Origin: Prevotellaceae bacterium
GTDB lineage: Bacteria > Bacteroidota > Bacteroidia > Bacteroidales > Paludibacteraceae
Direction: 5' to 3'
NCBI GenBank assembly: GCA_031255055.1
Contig: JAIRTG010000077.1
Coordinates: 1 to 12,985 of the forward strand
Length of the DNA stretch: 12,985 nt
Below, one piece after another: positions 5,745 to 12,844 of the stretch (position 1 is the first letter of the stretch; every line of letters starts with the position of its first letter). The notes under the pieces were generated by a model. That model was not told the DNA's origin, did not search any database, and worked only from the letters and a program-made list of their open reading frames with translations. The translations under genes were made by a program, and so were the position numbers.

Positions 5745-6809
5745 ATGTACAAAATTCTAACAATCAATCCGGGTTCTACATCTACCAAATTTGCCGTATT
5801 TCACGATGAAGAACAAGTTTTCATACACACCATCCGTCATTCATCGGCAGAATTAAAGCCTTTCACCTGCGTGGCAGACCAATACGAGTTCAGGAAAAAC
5901 CTTATTCTCGAAGAATTGGAAAAAGCGGGAATCGACCTGTCTGATTTTTCCGTCATAATGGGACGAGGCGGGCTTATCCGTCCCGTCGAATCGGGCGTGT
6001 ATCTTGTCAACGAAAAGCTGATGCGCGATTTGAAAAATCCGATTGTGGGAGAACACGCCAGTAATCTCGGCGGACTTATCGCACGCGAAATTGCCGACGG
6101 TATCCGAAATTGTGAAGCATATATCGCCGACCCTATCGTTATTGACGAATTGCAGGATGTAGCCCGTATCAGCGGATTGCCCGATTTCCCGCGCCGTTCG
6201 ACATTCCACGCTCTGAATCAAAAAGCAATGGCCCGAAAATATGCCGCCGAACGTGGAAAAAAATATGAGGAAATCGATATTATCGTTGCGCATTTGGGCG
6301 GAGGCATATCGGTGGCCGCACATCGGCACGGGCGCGTAATCGACACTAATCAGGCATTGGACGGTTTCGGTCCCTTTTCGCCCGAAAGGGCTGGGACGAT
6401 CGATGCCGGTCTGATCGTGAGAGCCTGCTTCGACGGAAAGTATACAAAAGAAGAATTATTGAAAAAACTCGCTGGAAAAGGCGGACTGGTCGCACATTTG
6501 GGTACGAACGAAGCCCATATCGTGGAACAGCGCGTGGACGCAGGCGACCAACAGGCAAAACTGGTCTACAATGCGATGGCATACAACGTGGCAAAAGAAG
6601 TAGGCGCCATGATGGTCGTTTTGAAAGGAAATGCGGAAGCGTTGATCATTACAGGCGGTATTGCACACGGAAAATCTTTTGTCAACTACATCAAAGATAT
6701 GGTCGGTTCGATGATAGAAGTTGTTGTCTACCCCGGCGAAGATGAAATGAGTGCACTCGCTCTGAACGGACTGCGCGTTTTAAGAGGAGAAGCACACAAA
6801 GTTTACTAA
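5745..6809 (+). CDS. buk: Butyrate kinase
   Basis: A 354-residue ASKHA-fold acyl kinase that interconverts butyryl-phosphate + ADP with butyrate + ATP, the last step of one butyrate fermentation route. The length is that of the family. The N-terminal signature ILTINPGSTSTK (4-15) is the nucleotide and phosphate loop. The second acetokinase-family signature AHLGGGISVAAH spans 182-193, followed by DTNQALDGFGPFSPERAG (200-217), which favours butyrate kinase over acetate kinase. The ATP-side motif ITGGIAHG is at 302-309. The ATG follows A-rich DNA typical of this phylum. It stands alone with its own promoter and a strong terminator. The usual partner, phosphate butyryltransferase (ptb), is not adjacent. 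Related enzymes can also use branched-chain acyl phosphates, so the in vivo substrate is not certain. Confidence 0.95.
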   Translation: MYKILTINPGSTSTKFAVFHDEEQVFIHTIRHSSAELKPFTCVADQYEFRKNLILEELEKAGIDLSDFSVIMGRGGLIRPVESGVYLVNEKLMRDLKNPIVGEHASNLGGLIAREIADGIRNCEAYIADPIVIDELQDVARISGLPDFPRRSTFHALNQKAMARKYAAERGKKYEEIDIIVAHLGGGISVAAHRHGRVIDTNQALDGFGPFSPERAGTIDAGLIVRACFDGKYTKEELLKKLAGKGGLVAHLGTNEAHIVEQRVDAGDQQAKLVYNAMAYNVAKEVGAMMVVLKGNAEALIITGGIAHGKSFVNYIKDMVGSMIEVVVYPGEDEMSALALNGLRVLRGEAHKVY

Positions 6810-6838
6810 AACAGTACATCCTGTCCGACTAAATCGAA

Positions 6839-6867
6839 GGGTGTCCGACAACGGACATCCTTTTTTT
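6839..6867 (+). terminator. Intrinsic terminator of buk
   Basis: The stem GGGTGTCCG pairs with CGGACATCC around an ACAA loop (9 bp with one G-T), followed by seven T. It lies 30 nt after the buk stop. Confidence 0.92.
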
Positions 6868-6892
6868 GTGCGCCGATTTTTCTCCTAAACGC

Positions 6893-6923
6893 TTGCAAGA
6901 TTAAAGGAATACATCTACTTTCG
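6893..6923 (+). promoter_or_regulatory. Probable promoter after the buk terminator
   Basis: TTGC (6893-6896), 19 bp, then TACTTTCG (6916-6923) resembles TTTG-N19-TAnnTTTG with small deviations, and is followed by CAACCG as often seen at starts in this phylum. It fires rightward into a 480-bp stretch before the TPR gene. Confidence 0.5.
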
Positions 6924-6951
6924 CAACCGTATCTGAAACCGAGAAAAAAAT

Positions 6952-7068
6952 ATGGAAACAATCTTGACAAACAGCCTGAAATGTAGTGGAGGGAATATTC
7001 TAAAATCTACGATAAACCCGATTCACACTCACAAATATTCCGCTACACACACATCGCGCGTAAGTTAA
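6952..7068 (+). CDS. Possible 38-residue protein, unrecognised
   Basis: A short frame METILTNSLKCSGGN... ending SRVS-stop begins about 25 nt after the promoter-like element at 6893-6923. It has no membrane span or known motif, and one Cys. A 24-bp imperfect inverted repeat (GTTAAA...TTTAAC, 7064-7087) follows the stop without a clear T run. It may be a small gene, the head of the TPR transcript's leader, or chance. Confidence 0.25.
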   Translation: METILTNSLKCSGGNILKSTINPIHTHKYSATHTSRVS

Positions 7069-7409
7069 AGAAATTTTCTTGTTTAACAATACTCCCCGAC
7101 CTTTTAATAACCGAGAAATCGACGAAAATATCACCGCTTTGCGAAATTGATATTGGCGACTCCTGCGATTTTAGGAATCACTCCTTTTTATTACGGCACG
7201 TGTATAGCCATAACAGAATTGTAACATTGCATCCTCTGCATACTGTTTGAGCGACCGTCTTTCTTTTTCGGCATCTTCCGACGGTCGGATAGACGGACGA
7301 GTAAAGAAAAAATACCTGACCCCACTTTGAATATCATCTGTTGTGTTATCCTTTTTACGGTTTGCGGCGTCGAGTCGCTTTTAAGATTGATTTAAACAAA
7401 AGAACGATA
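7069..7409. other. Gene-free leader region before the TPR gene
   Basis: I see no further coding sequence. An 8-bp inverted repeat CGACCGTC/GACGGTCG lies at 7252-7259 and 7280-7287 with no T run after it. No exact TAnnTTTG element was found close to the TPR start, so its promoter is either degenerate or the one at 6893-6923. Confidence 0.4.
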
Positions 7410-7967
7410 ATGAAAAAATTTTTTACTTTTTGGAAAAAAAGACAGGCACATCCTGTCGACTCTACAAGCGTGTCTGCTGCCGTTAGAGACGTTGCGGATA
7501 CCGTCGCAAACGCCACGGCATACGAAAACAGGGGTATTGACTGCGCCGAGTCGGGAGCATACACCGAAGCCATTCGATACTTCCGAAAAAGCATTGATGC
7601 CAATCCCGACGATGCAGCAAGCGAATACGGCAATATGGGAATTGTTTACAGCAGGTTGGGGAATTACGACGAGGCGATTCGATGCTTTCAAAAAAACATC
7701 GAACTGCTTCCGGATGATGTGGCAAACACGTATAACAATATGGGCATTGTGTGGGCTGCACAGGGGAATTATGATGAGGCCATTCGAGCTTTCCGGCAAA
7801 GTATCGCACTGTCGCCCGACAGTGCGGCAAGCGCCTGTCATAATATGGGAGTGACCTGCGTTGCCTTTGGACACTATGAGAAAGCTACTCAATGCTTTCA
7901 AAAAGCGGCGCGACTGGGACACAAAGGGAGTCAAAAATGGTTATGGAAAGAAAATATCGGTGATTAG
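7410..7967 (+). CDS. TPR repeat protein, four tandem repeats
   Basis: A 185-residue soluble protein. I chose the ATG at 7410 (MKKFFTFWKKRQ) because it follows AAAAGAACGATA and removes a basic non-family extension that begins at 7341. No signal peptide is evident, since the N-terminus lacks a hydrophobic core of useful length. After a polar linker come four tetratricopeptide units of 35 residues, with the pattern YxNMGIVxxxxGNYDEAIRxFxxxIxLxPD. The last unit runs into GHKGSQKWLWKENIGD. The middle repeats are similar in DNA as well (105-bp period), suggesting recent internal duplication. TPR arrays bind peptides or partner proteins; the partner is unknown. It converges on the DUF3109 gene. Confidence 0.85.
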   Translation: MKKFFTFWKKRQAHPVDSTSVSAAVRDVADTVANATAYENRGIDCAESGAYTEAIRYFRKSIDANPDDAASEYGNMGIVYSRLGNYDEAIRCFQKNIELLPDDVANTYNNMGIVWAAQGNYDEAIRAFRQSIALSPDSAASACHNMGVTCVAFGHYEKATQCFQKAARLGHKGSQKWLWKENIGD

Positions 7968-7976
7968 TTTGTTTCC

Positions 7977-8001
7977 GTAGCCCCCAATCGCATCGGGCTA
8001 C
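7977..8001. terminator. Inverted repeat between convergent genes, possible weak bidirectional terminator
   Basis: GTAGCCC (7977-7983) and GGGCTAC (7995-8001) form a 7-bp stem between two converging stops. No T run follows on either strand. Confidence 0.3.
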
Positions 8002-8036
8002 AAGGCGGACATTCGGTGCCGTTTTCGGACGAAGGC

Positions 8037-8606
8037 TTACTTCAAAATTTGTTTTGAGGCGACTTCCAATTGTTCATACCATTCTTTGCCGAATCTGCGA
8101 ATCAGCGGCTCTTTGAGGAAACGGTATAGCGGTCGCTTTTCTTTCTTTCCCAATGTCCGCGCACATTCGCAAATGCGCCACCGGTGATAGTTGACCGCCG
8201 TAAAATGCCTGTATTCCTGAACGCGAACGGGGTATAAATGGCATGAAATCGGTTTGTAGAAATCGGTTTTTCCTTCGCGGTATGCTTTTTCGATTGCGCA
8301 TTTGCAAACGCCGTTTTCGTCGGTACAGGTAAAGACACATTCATTGCCGTTGACGATGGAGGTGACAGGTTCGTCGTCTTGGTCGATGTACGACACTCCC
8401 TGTTTTTCGATCACGGCTTTCGACGCTTCCGACAAATCGTCCCATACAACGGGAAGCAAGTTTTCTAAAATACCGATCTCTTCATCTTCGAGCGGAGCGC
8501 CGGCGTCGCCTTCGATACAGCAGATTCCTTCACATGACTGCAAATCGCACAGAAAGCGCTCTTCAATGAGATCTAAGCTGATGATCGTTTTACCTATCTG
8601 AAGCAT
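8037..8606 (-). CDS. DUF3109 family cysteine-rich protein
   Basis: A 189-residue cytoplasmic-looking protein, the usual length for the family. It carries eleven cysteines in clusters: C20, C25, C29 and C30 in LCDLQSCEGICC; C90, C94, C101 and C103 in CVFTCTDENGVCKC; C122 in PISCHLYPVRV; C146 and C148 in RICEC. The pattern resembles the YkgJ-type zinc- or iron-chelating proteins, and a metal centre or Fe-S cluster is likely by analogy. The biochemical role is unknown. It begins 10 bp after the TRIC channel stop on the same strand, so the two are probably co-transcribed. No signal peptide is present. Confidence 0.9.
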   Translation of the reverse strand: MLQIGKTIISLDLIEERFLCDLQSCEGICCIEGDAGAPLEDEEIGILENLLPVVWDDLSEASKAVIEKQGVSYIDQDDEPVTSIVNGNECVFTCTDENGVCKCAIEKAYREGKTDFYKPISCHLYPVRVQEYRHFTAVNYHRWRICECARTLGKKEKRPLYRFLKEPLIRRFGKEWYEQLEVASKQILK

Positions 8607-8616
8607 CTATACCGTT

Positions 8617-9246
8617 CTATAAATTGGAAGGGGATTCGTCGTCGCTTCCTTTCAGTACCGGAAGTCCTATGTGAAATTTTACGGCTAAAATCCGTGTCAG
8701 CATAACGGAAATCGCTGCCGCAATTTGGGTGAAACCGCTCGACAAGTCTAATAAATGACAGGCATAGTATACAACGCCGCCCATCACGCAGGCTAAAGCG
8801 TAGATGTCTTTCCGAAAAAGCAACGGAAGTTCATTTATCAGTATGTCGCGGAGAACGCCGCCGACAGAGCCTGTTATCAGTCCCATGATGATGGCTACCC
8901 AAAACGGGAAACCGACATGCAATGTCGTATCGATGCCTACAACTACGAATAGGCCTAATCCGATGGCGTCGAAAAGGAAAAATGTATTGTTCAGCCGCAC
9001 TAAATACTTGCTGAATGTCAGTACAAACAGCAGTGCGATGAATGTCACAATCAAATAAGACGGATGTTGCATCCAAAAGGGAGTTTGGTCGAGCAGCGAA
9101 TCGCGTATTGTTCCGCCGCCGATGGCGGTTATAAAGCCTACCACGTAGGCGCCAAACAAATCAAACTGCTTTGCCGACGCCAAGCGAATACCGCTGATGG
9201 CGAAGGCAAAAGTGCCTAAATAATCAATGATATCAATGATGGTCAT
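8617..9246 (-). CDS. TRIC-family (UPF0126, YicG-like) cation channel
   Basis: A 209-residue inner-membrane protein with about seven hydrophobic spans, built from two inverted-topology repeats. Each repeat carries the conserved glycine-arginine-aspartate motif: GGGTIRD at 43-49 and GGVLRD at 129-134. This is the signature of bacterial TRIC homologues, which form trimeric monovalent-cation channels; older annotations call them UPF0126. The C-terminus is short and charged (GSDDESPSNL). It starts 24 bp beyond a strong terminator that closes the secG transcript. No TAnnTTTG element is visible in that short gap, so it may depend on a degenerate promoter or on read-through. DUF3109 follows after 10 bp. 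Confidence 0.92.
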   Translation of the reverse strand: MTIIDIIDYLGTFAFAISGIRLASAKQFDLFGAYVVGFITAIGGGTIRDSLLDQTPFWMQHPSYLIVTFIALLFVLTFSKYLVRLNNTFFLFDAIGLGLFVVVGIDTTLHVGFPFWVAIIMGLITGSVGGVLRDILINELPLLFRKDIYALACVMGGVVYYACHLLDLSSGFTQIAAAISVMLTRILAVKFHIGLPVLKGSDDESPSNL

Positions 9247-9270
9247 TGTTTCGAATATGTGAAGCGGATT

Positions 9271-9310
9271 AAAAAAAAGCGTATCGACAATTGAGTATTG
9301 CGATACGCTT
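9271..9310 (-). terminator. Intrinsic terminator after secG
   Basis: On the minus strand, AAGCGTATCG pairs with CGATACGCTT (10 perfect bp, 14-nt loop) and is followed by a T run of eight counting the stem end. It lies about 20 nt after the secG stop. A 17-bp palindrome CCAAGAATAATTCTTGG overlaps that stop codon. Confidence 0.93.
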
Positions 9311-9330
9311 CGGAGTGCTTATTCCAAGAA

Positions 9331-9702
9331 TTATTCTTGGGGAGTATCTTCGGTTGTTGTGTTATTATTTTCGGTTGCCGGTTCCGGCGTTTCAAAAAAG
9401 TCGGGTACAATTGCGCCGGGTACGTTTTCCCGTGCGTTTTGATATTGTTCTTGGATAGCCGATTCTCTTGTTGTAGTTTGTTTCGGTTGCAGTCCTGCAG
9501 CGATGATCGAGAACAGGGCTACAAACGCAACCAAGCCCCATGTCATTTTTTCGATAAAGTCGGTCGTTTTTCTCACGCCCATGATTTGGTTCGACGAAGA
9601 GAAATTGGATGCTAAACCGCCACCTTTAGAGTTTTGAACCAAAACGAGCAATGTCAGTAACACGGAGGCGACAACGATTAAAATAGTGATTAAAATATAC
9701 AT
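9331..9702 (-). CDS. secG: Preprotein translocase subunit SecG
   Basis: A 123-residue small inner-membrane subunit of the SecYEG translocon, which helps the SecA-driven export step. Two hydrophobic spans lie at about 2-22 and 54-70. They are joined by the diagnostic loop LVQNSKGGGLASNF (21-34), followed by a conserved MGVRKTTDFIEK segment. The C-terminal 45 residues form an acidic, Thr- and Asn-rich tail, as in other Bacteroidota members. It begins 7 bp after the preceding conserved hypothetical and is the last gene before the terminator. This places it at the end of a transcript that also makes LptE, an outer-membrane LPS assembly factor. Confidence 0.95.
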   Translation of the reverse strand: MYILITILIVVASVLLTLLVLVQNSKGGGLASNFSSSNQIMGVRKTTDFIEKMTWGLVAFVALFSIIAAGLQPKQTTTRESAIQEQYQNARENVPGAIVPDFFETPEPATENNNTTTEDTPQE

Positions 9703-9709
9703 ATTGATT

Positions 9710-10354
9710 TTATTTTTTTATTTTTTTATTTTCTAATATTTTCTCTAAAAACCGGATTTGGTCTGCAAAGTAAGTGTTTTTTTTCGGATTATTCAAATTT
9801 AATTCTTTTAATACATCTATCGCTTGCCGGTATTTTTTTTCGGCAATCAGTTGTTGTACCTGTTTTTCGGTAGGTTCGGTAGCCGAAGCGTGCTCTGTTA
9901 CATTGTTATCGAGATGCTGTATTGTGATACTTTCGGGTATTTTTTTAGAAGTGGTCGGTTGTACTCGCGAATACTCTCTTGCTTCTTTCAGTTTTTCGGC
10001 CAGTTCTTTGAGAGATTGTTTTGTTTTTCCGCCTTTTTTATCCAGTTTTTCCATCATCACGAAATAGCCGCCCGAGACCGATTTACGCGGAGTATGTTCG
10101 GACAGTTCTTCCTCTATTTGTTTTTCGGGATACAGATAATAGAACAGCCATCTTTTATCGGGGGCATAGATAGAAGCGTGTTCTATTTCGGCTTCAAAAT
10201 CGATACTTTTCGTTTGCTGCAGCGCTTTCAGATAGAGCGTTCTTGCCTGATAGAAATAGGGATATTTTTCTATCAGTTCCTTCAAATCCGAGAGTTGTGT
10301 ATGGTCGACGTGTTCCGGATTATTCAGCAGGTCAAAAAAATTATCGGATGTCAT
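9710..10354 (-). CDS. Conserved Bacteroidota hypothetical protein, TPR-like C-terminus
   Basis: A 214-residue soluble protein without signal peptide or membrane span. Residues 20-75 are helical with many aromatics (IEKYPYFYQARTLYLKALQ, RWLFYYLY). The middle (85-160) is charged and low in complexity. The end (from about 165) contains a helix pair IAEKKYRQAIDVLKEL / YFADQIRFLEKI that resembles one TPR hairpin. From memory, a protein of this kind recurs between lptE and secG in Bacteroidales genomes. It starts 15 bp after the lptE stop and ends 7 bp before secG, so co-expression is nearly certain. The position hints at an envelope-assembly role, but nothing in the sequence proves it. Confidence 0.8.
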   Translation of the reverse strand: MTSDNFFDLLNNPEHVDHTQLSDLKELIEKYPYFYQARTLYLKALQQTKSIDFEAEIEHASIYAPDKRWLFYYLYPEKQIEEELSEHTPRKSVSGGYFVMMEKLDKKGGKTKQSLKELAEKLKEAREYSRVQPTTSKKIPESITIQHLDNNVTEHASATEPTEKQVQQLIAEKKYRQAIDVLKELNLNNPKKNTYFADQIRFLEKILENKKIKK

Positions 10355-10369
10355 TTTTCAAGATTTGCG

Positions 10370-10918
10370 TTACCATTTTGCGACCGTATCATTAAAGATA
10401 TTATCACATATTTCGGTAATCATGATTGATGTCAATTCTTCCTGTACTTCCTCGATAGTTCTGTCGCTATCGAAAGTCTGAAAGGCGGAGTATTGTTTTT
10501 CGTAGTCATCTTCGGGATTCGCTTTATTAGAAAACCTGACCCGCATAATGATTGTCAGTTTTGTTTCGGAGGCGTAACTATCGGCCGCGATAGCCATTGG
10601 AGTGAAGACAAAGCTCGTAATTTCTCCTTCCAGATTCAGGTCACCTTCCGATTTCAGCAATTGCAACCGGGTTTGGCGGGTATAGGTATCGCGCAATTTT
10701 TCCGTGAAATTTTGCGCCAGTGGCGGATAAACATACTCGGCATTATTCAGGAAATCGGCAATAGCGATTGTTTTTGTCTGCGTATAATCGATCGATGCGC
10801 CGTTGAAAGCATACTTCACGCTGCACGAACAGACCAGTATCGGCACGAGGCACAGTATGGCATAAACCGACATTCCCCTGAACGCGATGATAATTTTGTA
10901 TAAATCAGTCGATATCAT
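10370..10918 (-). CDS. lptE: LptE-like LPS assembly lipoprotein
   Basis: A 182-residue outer-membrane lipoprotein expected to plug LptD and help insert LPS. The signal region ends ILVCSC, with Cys32 the likely lipidated residue, followed by SVKYAFNGASIDYTQTKTIAI, typical of the Bacteroidota LptE group. The ATG at 10918 overlaps the end of the sigma-54 activator gene by 14 nt, suggesting translational coupling. It gives a signal with basic residues K8 and R14. The alternative ATG at 10873 follows AGGGGA directly but leaves no positive charge before the hydrophobic core. The C-terminal half has the expected alternation of strands and a final helix, ending NDTVAKW. It starts a tight three-gene run ending in secG. 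Confidence 0.85.
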   Translation of the reverse strand: MISTDLYKIIIAFRGMSVYAILCLVPILVCSCSVKYAFNGASIDYTQTKTIAIADFLNNAEYVYPPLAQNFTEKLRDTYTRQTRLQLLKSEGDLNLEGEITSFVFTPMAIAADSYASETKLTIIMRVRFSNKANPEDDYEKQYSAFQTFDSDRTIEEVQEELTSIMITEICDNIFNDTVAKW

Positions 10919-12191
10919 ATTCTTTAATTTTACGGTAAAGCGTCCGTTCCGATATTTTAAGTTCTTCGGCGGCCGATCTTCTTTTTCCGTGGTATTTTTC
11001 CAGAGTTTGCTTAATCATTTGTCGTTCCATATCTTCCAGGGTCACCGGTTGTTGTTCCGCTTCGATTTCGTGGTATTCCACAGCATCCTGAATTTGCGCC
11101 TCATCAATATTTGGGGGGTACATTTCCTTTTCTTCCGAGCGATCGATATCGCCGGTTTTGACCGTACCATTAAAATAAGATTCATTATTAAACAAGTTGG
11201 TATGGAAGTTAGGAGCATTATGAGGCGTATTATCCGGCGACTGTCCTCCGACGAGCGAGTGTACCACTTTTTTCAGGTCTGTTATATCTTTTCTCATATC
11301 GAACAGCACTTGATAAAGGATTTCCCGTTCGCTGCCGAACGATTTATAATCATTCCGTTCATTCCCGAGTAAAGCCGGCAATCGTTCCGTTTCATCTTTA
11401 GGCAGATACTGTTTCAGGATATTAGCCGTAATATCCCGTTGCTGTTCGATAACCGATATTTGTTCGGTAATATTTTTCAGTTGGCGCACATTTCCGCTCC
11501 AGTAATAATTTTTCAAGATCTCCTTCGCATCGTCGGCCGGTTTGATAGGCGGCATCCGATATTTTTCAGCGAAGTCGGACGCGAATTTTCTGAACAGCAG
11601 GACGATATCCTCTTTACGTTCTCTGAGTGGCGGCACCGAAATCGGGATTGTATCCAAACGATAATAGAGGTCTTCTCTAAATTTTCCGTTACGGATAGCC
11701 TGCGTCATATTCAGGTTCGTAGCGGCGACCACACGCACATCGGTTTTCACTATTTTGGAAGAACCCACCTTAATAAATTCGCCTGTTTCGAGCACCCTCA
11801 GCAATCGGACTTGGGTCGACAGGGGCAATTCGCCCACTTCATCCAGGAAGATAGTCCCTCCGTTAGCCACTTCAAAATAGCCTTTTCGGTCGGACGACGC
11901 GCCGGTAAAGGCGCCTTTTTCATGTCCGAAGAGTTCCGAATCGATCGTACCTTCCGGGATAGCGCCGCAGTTCACAGCGATATACGGACCATGTTTCCGG
12001 TGGCTATATTGGTGTATAATTTGGGGGAAGTTTTCTTTACCGGCACCGCTTTCTCCGGTGATAAGAACCGACAAATCAGTCGAAGCGACCTGAACGGCAA
12101 TATCAATAGCCCTATTCAGTCCCTCCGAGTTACCGATAATACCGAAACGTTGCTTTACATGTTGAACATCTGCTTCTTTCATCATATTCAT
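10905..12191 (-). CDS. Sigma-54-dependent transcriptional activator, AAA+ plus Fis-type HTH, no receiver domain
   Basis: A 428-residue bacterial enhancer-binding protein that would use ATP to open promoters held by sigma-54 RNA polymerase. After only about 15 residues the AAA+ domain starts (FGIIGNSEGLNRAI). Walker A is GESGAGKE at 46-53, with Ala where Thr is common. The sigma-54 contact loop GAFTGA is at 93-98, Walker B FLDEVGELP at 115-123, and FREDLYYRL and PLRERKEDI follow. A variable linker of about 120 residues contains a coiled stretch (YQVLFDMRKDITDLKKVV). The C-terminal Fis-type helix-turn-helix is RSAAEELKISERTLYRKIKEYDID. No receiver or GAF domain is present, so activity may be set by abundance or a partner. 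The gene overlaps lptE by 14 nt. Confidence 0.95.
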   Translation of the reverse strand: MNMMKEADVQHVKQRFGIIGNSEGLNRAIDIAVQVASTDLSVLITGESGAGKENFPQIIHQYSHRKHGPYIAVNCGAIPEGTIDSELFGHEKGAFTGASSDRKGYFEVANGGTIFLDEVGELPLSTQVRLLRVLETGEFIKVGSSKIVKTDVRVVAATNLNMTQAIRNGKFREDLYYRLDTIPISVPPLRERKEDIVLLFRKFASDFAEKYRMPPIKPADDAKEILKNYYWSGNVRQLKNITEQISVIEQQRDITANILKQYLPKDETERLPALLGNERNDYKSFGSEREILYQVLFDMRKDITDLKKVVHSLVGGQSPDNTPHNAPNFHTNLFNNESYFNGTVKTGDIDRSEEKEMYPPNIDEAQIQDAVEYHEIEAEQQPVTLEDMERQMIKQTLEKYHGKRRSAAEELKISERTLYRKIKEYDID

Positions 12192-12224
12192 TAAAAAAAC
12201 TGCAATTATGACATATTAGGCTGA

Positions 12225-12232
12225 CAAAACTA
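12225..12232 (-). promoter_or_regulatory. -7 promoter element for the sigma-54 activator / lptE / secG operon
   Basis: On the minus strand TAGTTTTG matches TAnnTTTG exactly, the same octamer as in front of the porin operon. It gives a leader of about 28 nt. The -33 side is A/T-rich, without an exact TTTG at 19-21 bp. Confidence 0.6.
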
Positions 12233-12333
12233 CGAAAAATAGTGTGCCCTAAAACTAAATAATCTGTGTTTTTTCATAATAAAATCAAAACCGTTTAGCG
12301 ATAAATGATCAATGATTCGTCTTTAATACTTAG

Positions 12334-12439
12334 TAAAGAAAGAGAAAGAGAATTAGGGGGGGGAAGTCTCCCCCTCGCTTCAGCCCGCTTACGCGGTCTT
12401 CCGCTACCCCCTCAGCGGGGCGCTGCCCCGCAACGCCCC
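12334..12439 (+). repeat. GC-rich interspersed element, single full copy
   Basis: A fifth copy of the element at 3824-4005. It has the purine run AAAGAAAGAGAAAGAG, the GGGGGA-AGTC-TCCCCC hairpin, CTCGCTTCAGCCCGC, GGTCTTCCGCTACCCCCTC, the GCGGGGC-GCT-GCCCCGC hairpin and AACGCCCCG. The loop GCT matches the right-arm copy. A 72-codon open frame beginning at 12305 is only a translation of this repeat. Confidence 0.85.
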
Positions 12440-12556
12440 GTCCCGATTTTCAGTCGGTTCATTATGAAAATAGTGTCCTACCGACTTTCCTCGTCCGAAC
12501 AGTGTGTCTTGTCTAAACACTAAACACTAATCAATGCCTGTCCATTCGTCTTCATT
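12440..12556. other. Unassigned spacer between repeat families
   Basis: It contains a 7-bp inverted repeat AGTCGGT/ACCGACT (12452-12458 and 12480-12486) and a short run of the 7-bp unit type (TAAACACTAAACACTAATC, about 12515-12533). No gene is visible. Confidence 0.4.
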
Positions 12557-12560
12557 TTAC

Positions 12561-12844
12561 AGGAAATAAACCGTTTCCTCAAGGAAATAGACCGTTTCCT
12601 CAAGGAAATAACTCATTTCCTCGAGGAAATAAATCGTTTCCTCAAGGAAATAAATCGTTTCCTCAAGGAAAGAAATCGTTTCCTCGAGGAAAGAAACCGT
12701 TTCCTCAAGGAAATTAATCATTTCTTGTCAGAAATAAACCATTTCTTATAAGAAATAAATCGTTTCTTATAAGAAATAAACCGTTTCTTGTAAGAAATAA
12801 ATCATTTCTTGTAAGAAATAAACTGTTTCTTATAAGAAATAAAT
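12561..12844. repeat. 21-bp tandem array of thirteen 14-bp palindromes in two subfamilies
   Basis: Units start every 21 bp (12561, 12582, 12603 and so on; one unit at 12708 is 22 bp). Each junction forms a 14-bp dyad. The first seven are TTTCCTC(A/G)AGGAAA and the last six are TTTCTT(A/G)TAAGAAA, the first of those degenerate. Dyads are separated by 7-bp spacers close to TAAAYCG. The subfamily change replaces a C in one arm and its partner G in the other together, so symmetry is kept. It is not a CRISPR array, because spacers are short and alike. A 54-codon minus-strand frame (12721-12557, M-I-N then FLEET(V/I)(S/Y) heptads) is open across the first half, as 21 is a multiple of three. Confidence 0.92.

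Noticed and set aside
12452..12486. Third copy of the micro-unit terminator (TTTTCAGTCGG)
   Set aside because: Only part of one arm resembles it, there is no T run after the hairpin on either strand, and no matching promoter was found.
12305..12523. Plus-strand 72-codon protein
   Set aside because: It is mostly a translation of the GC-rich interspersed repeat, which occurs in both orientations elsewhere without an open frame being kept.
12561..12844. CRISPR array
   Set aside because: The conserved dyads are only 14 bp and the intervals are 7 bp and nearly identical to one another, so there are no unique spacers; no cas genes are nearby.
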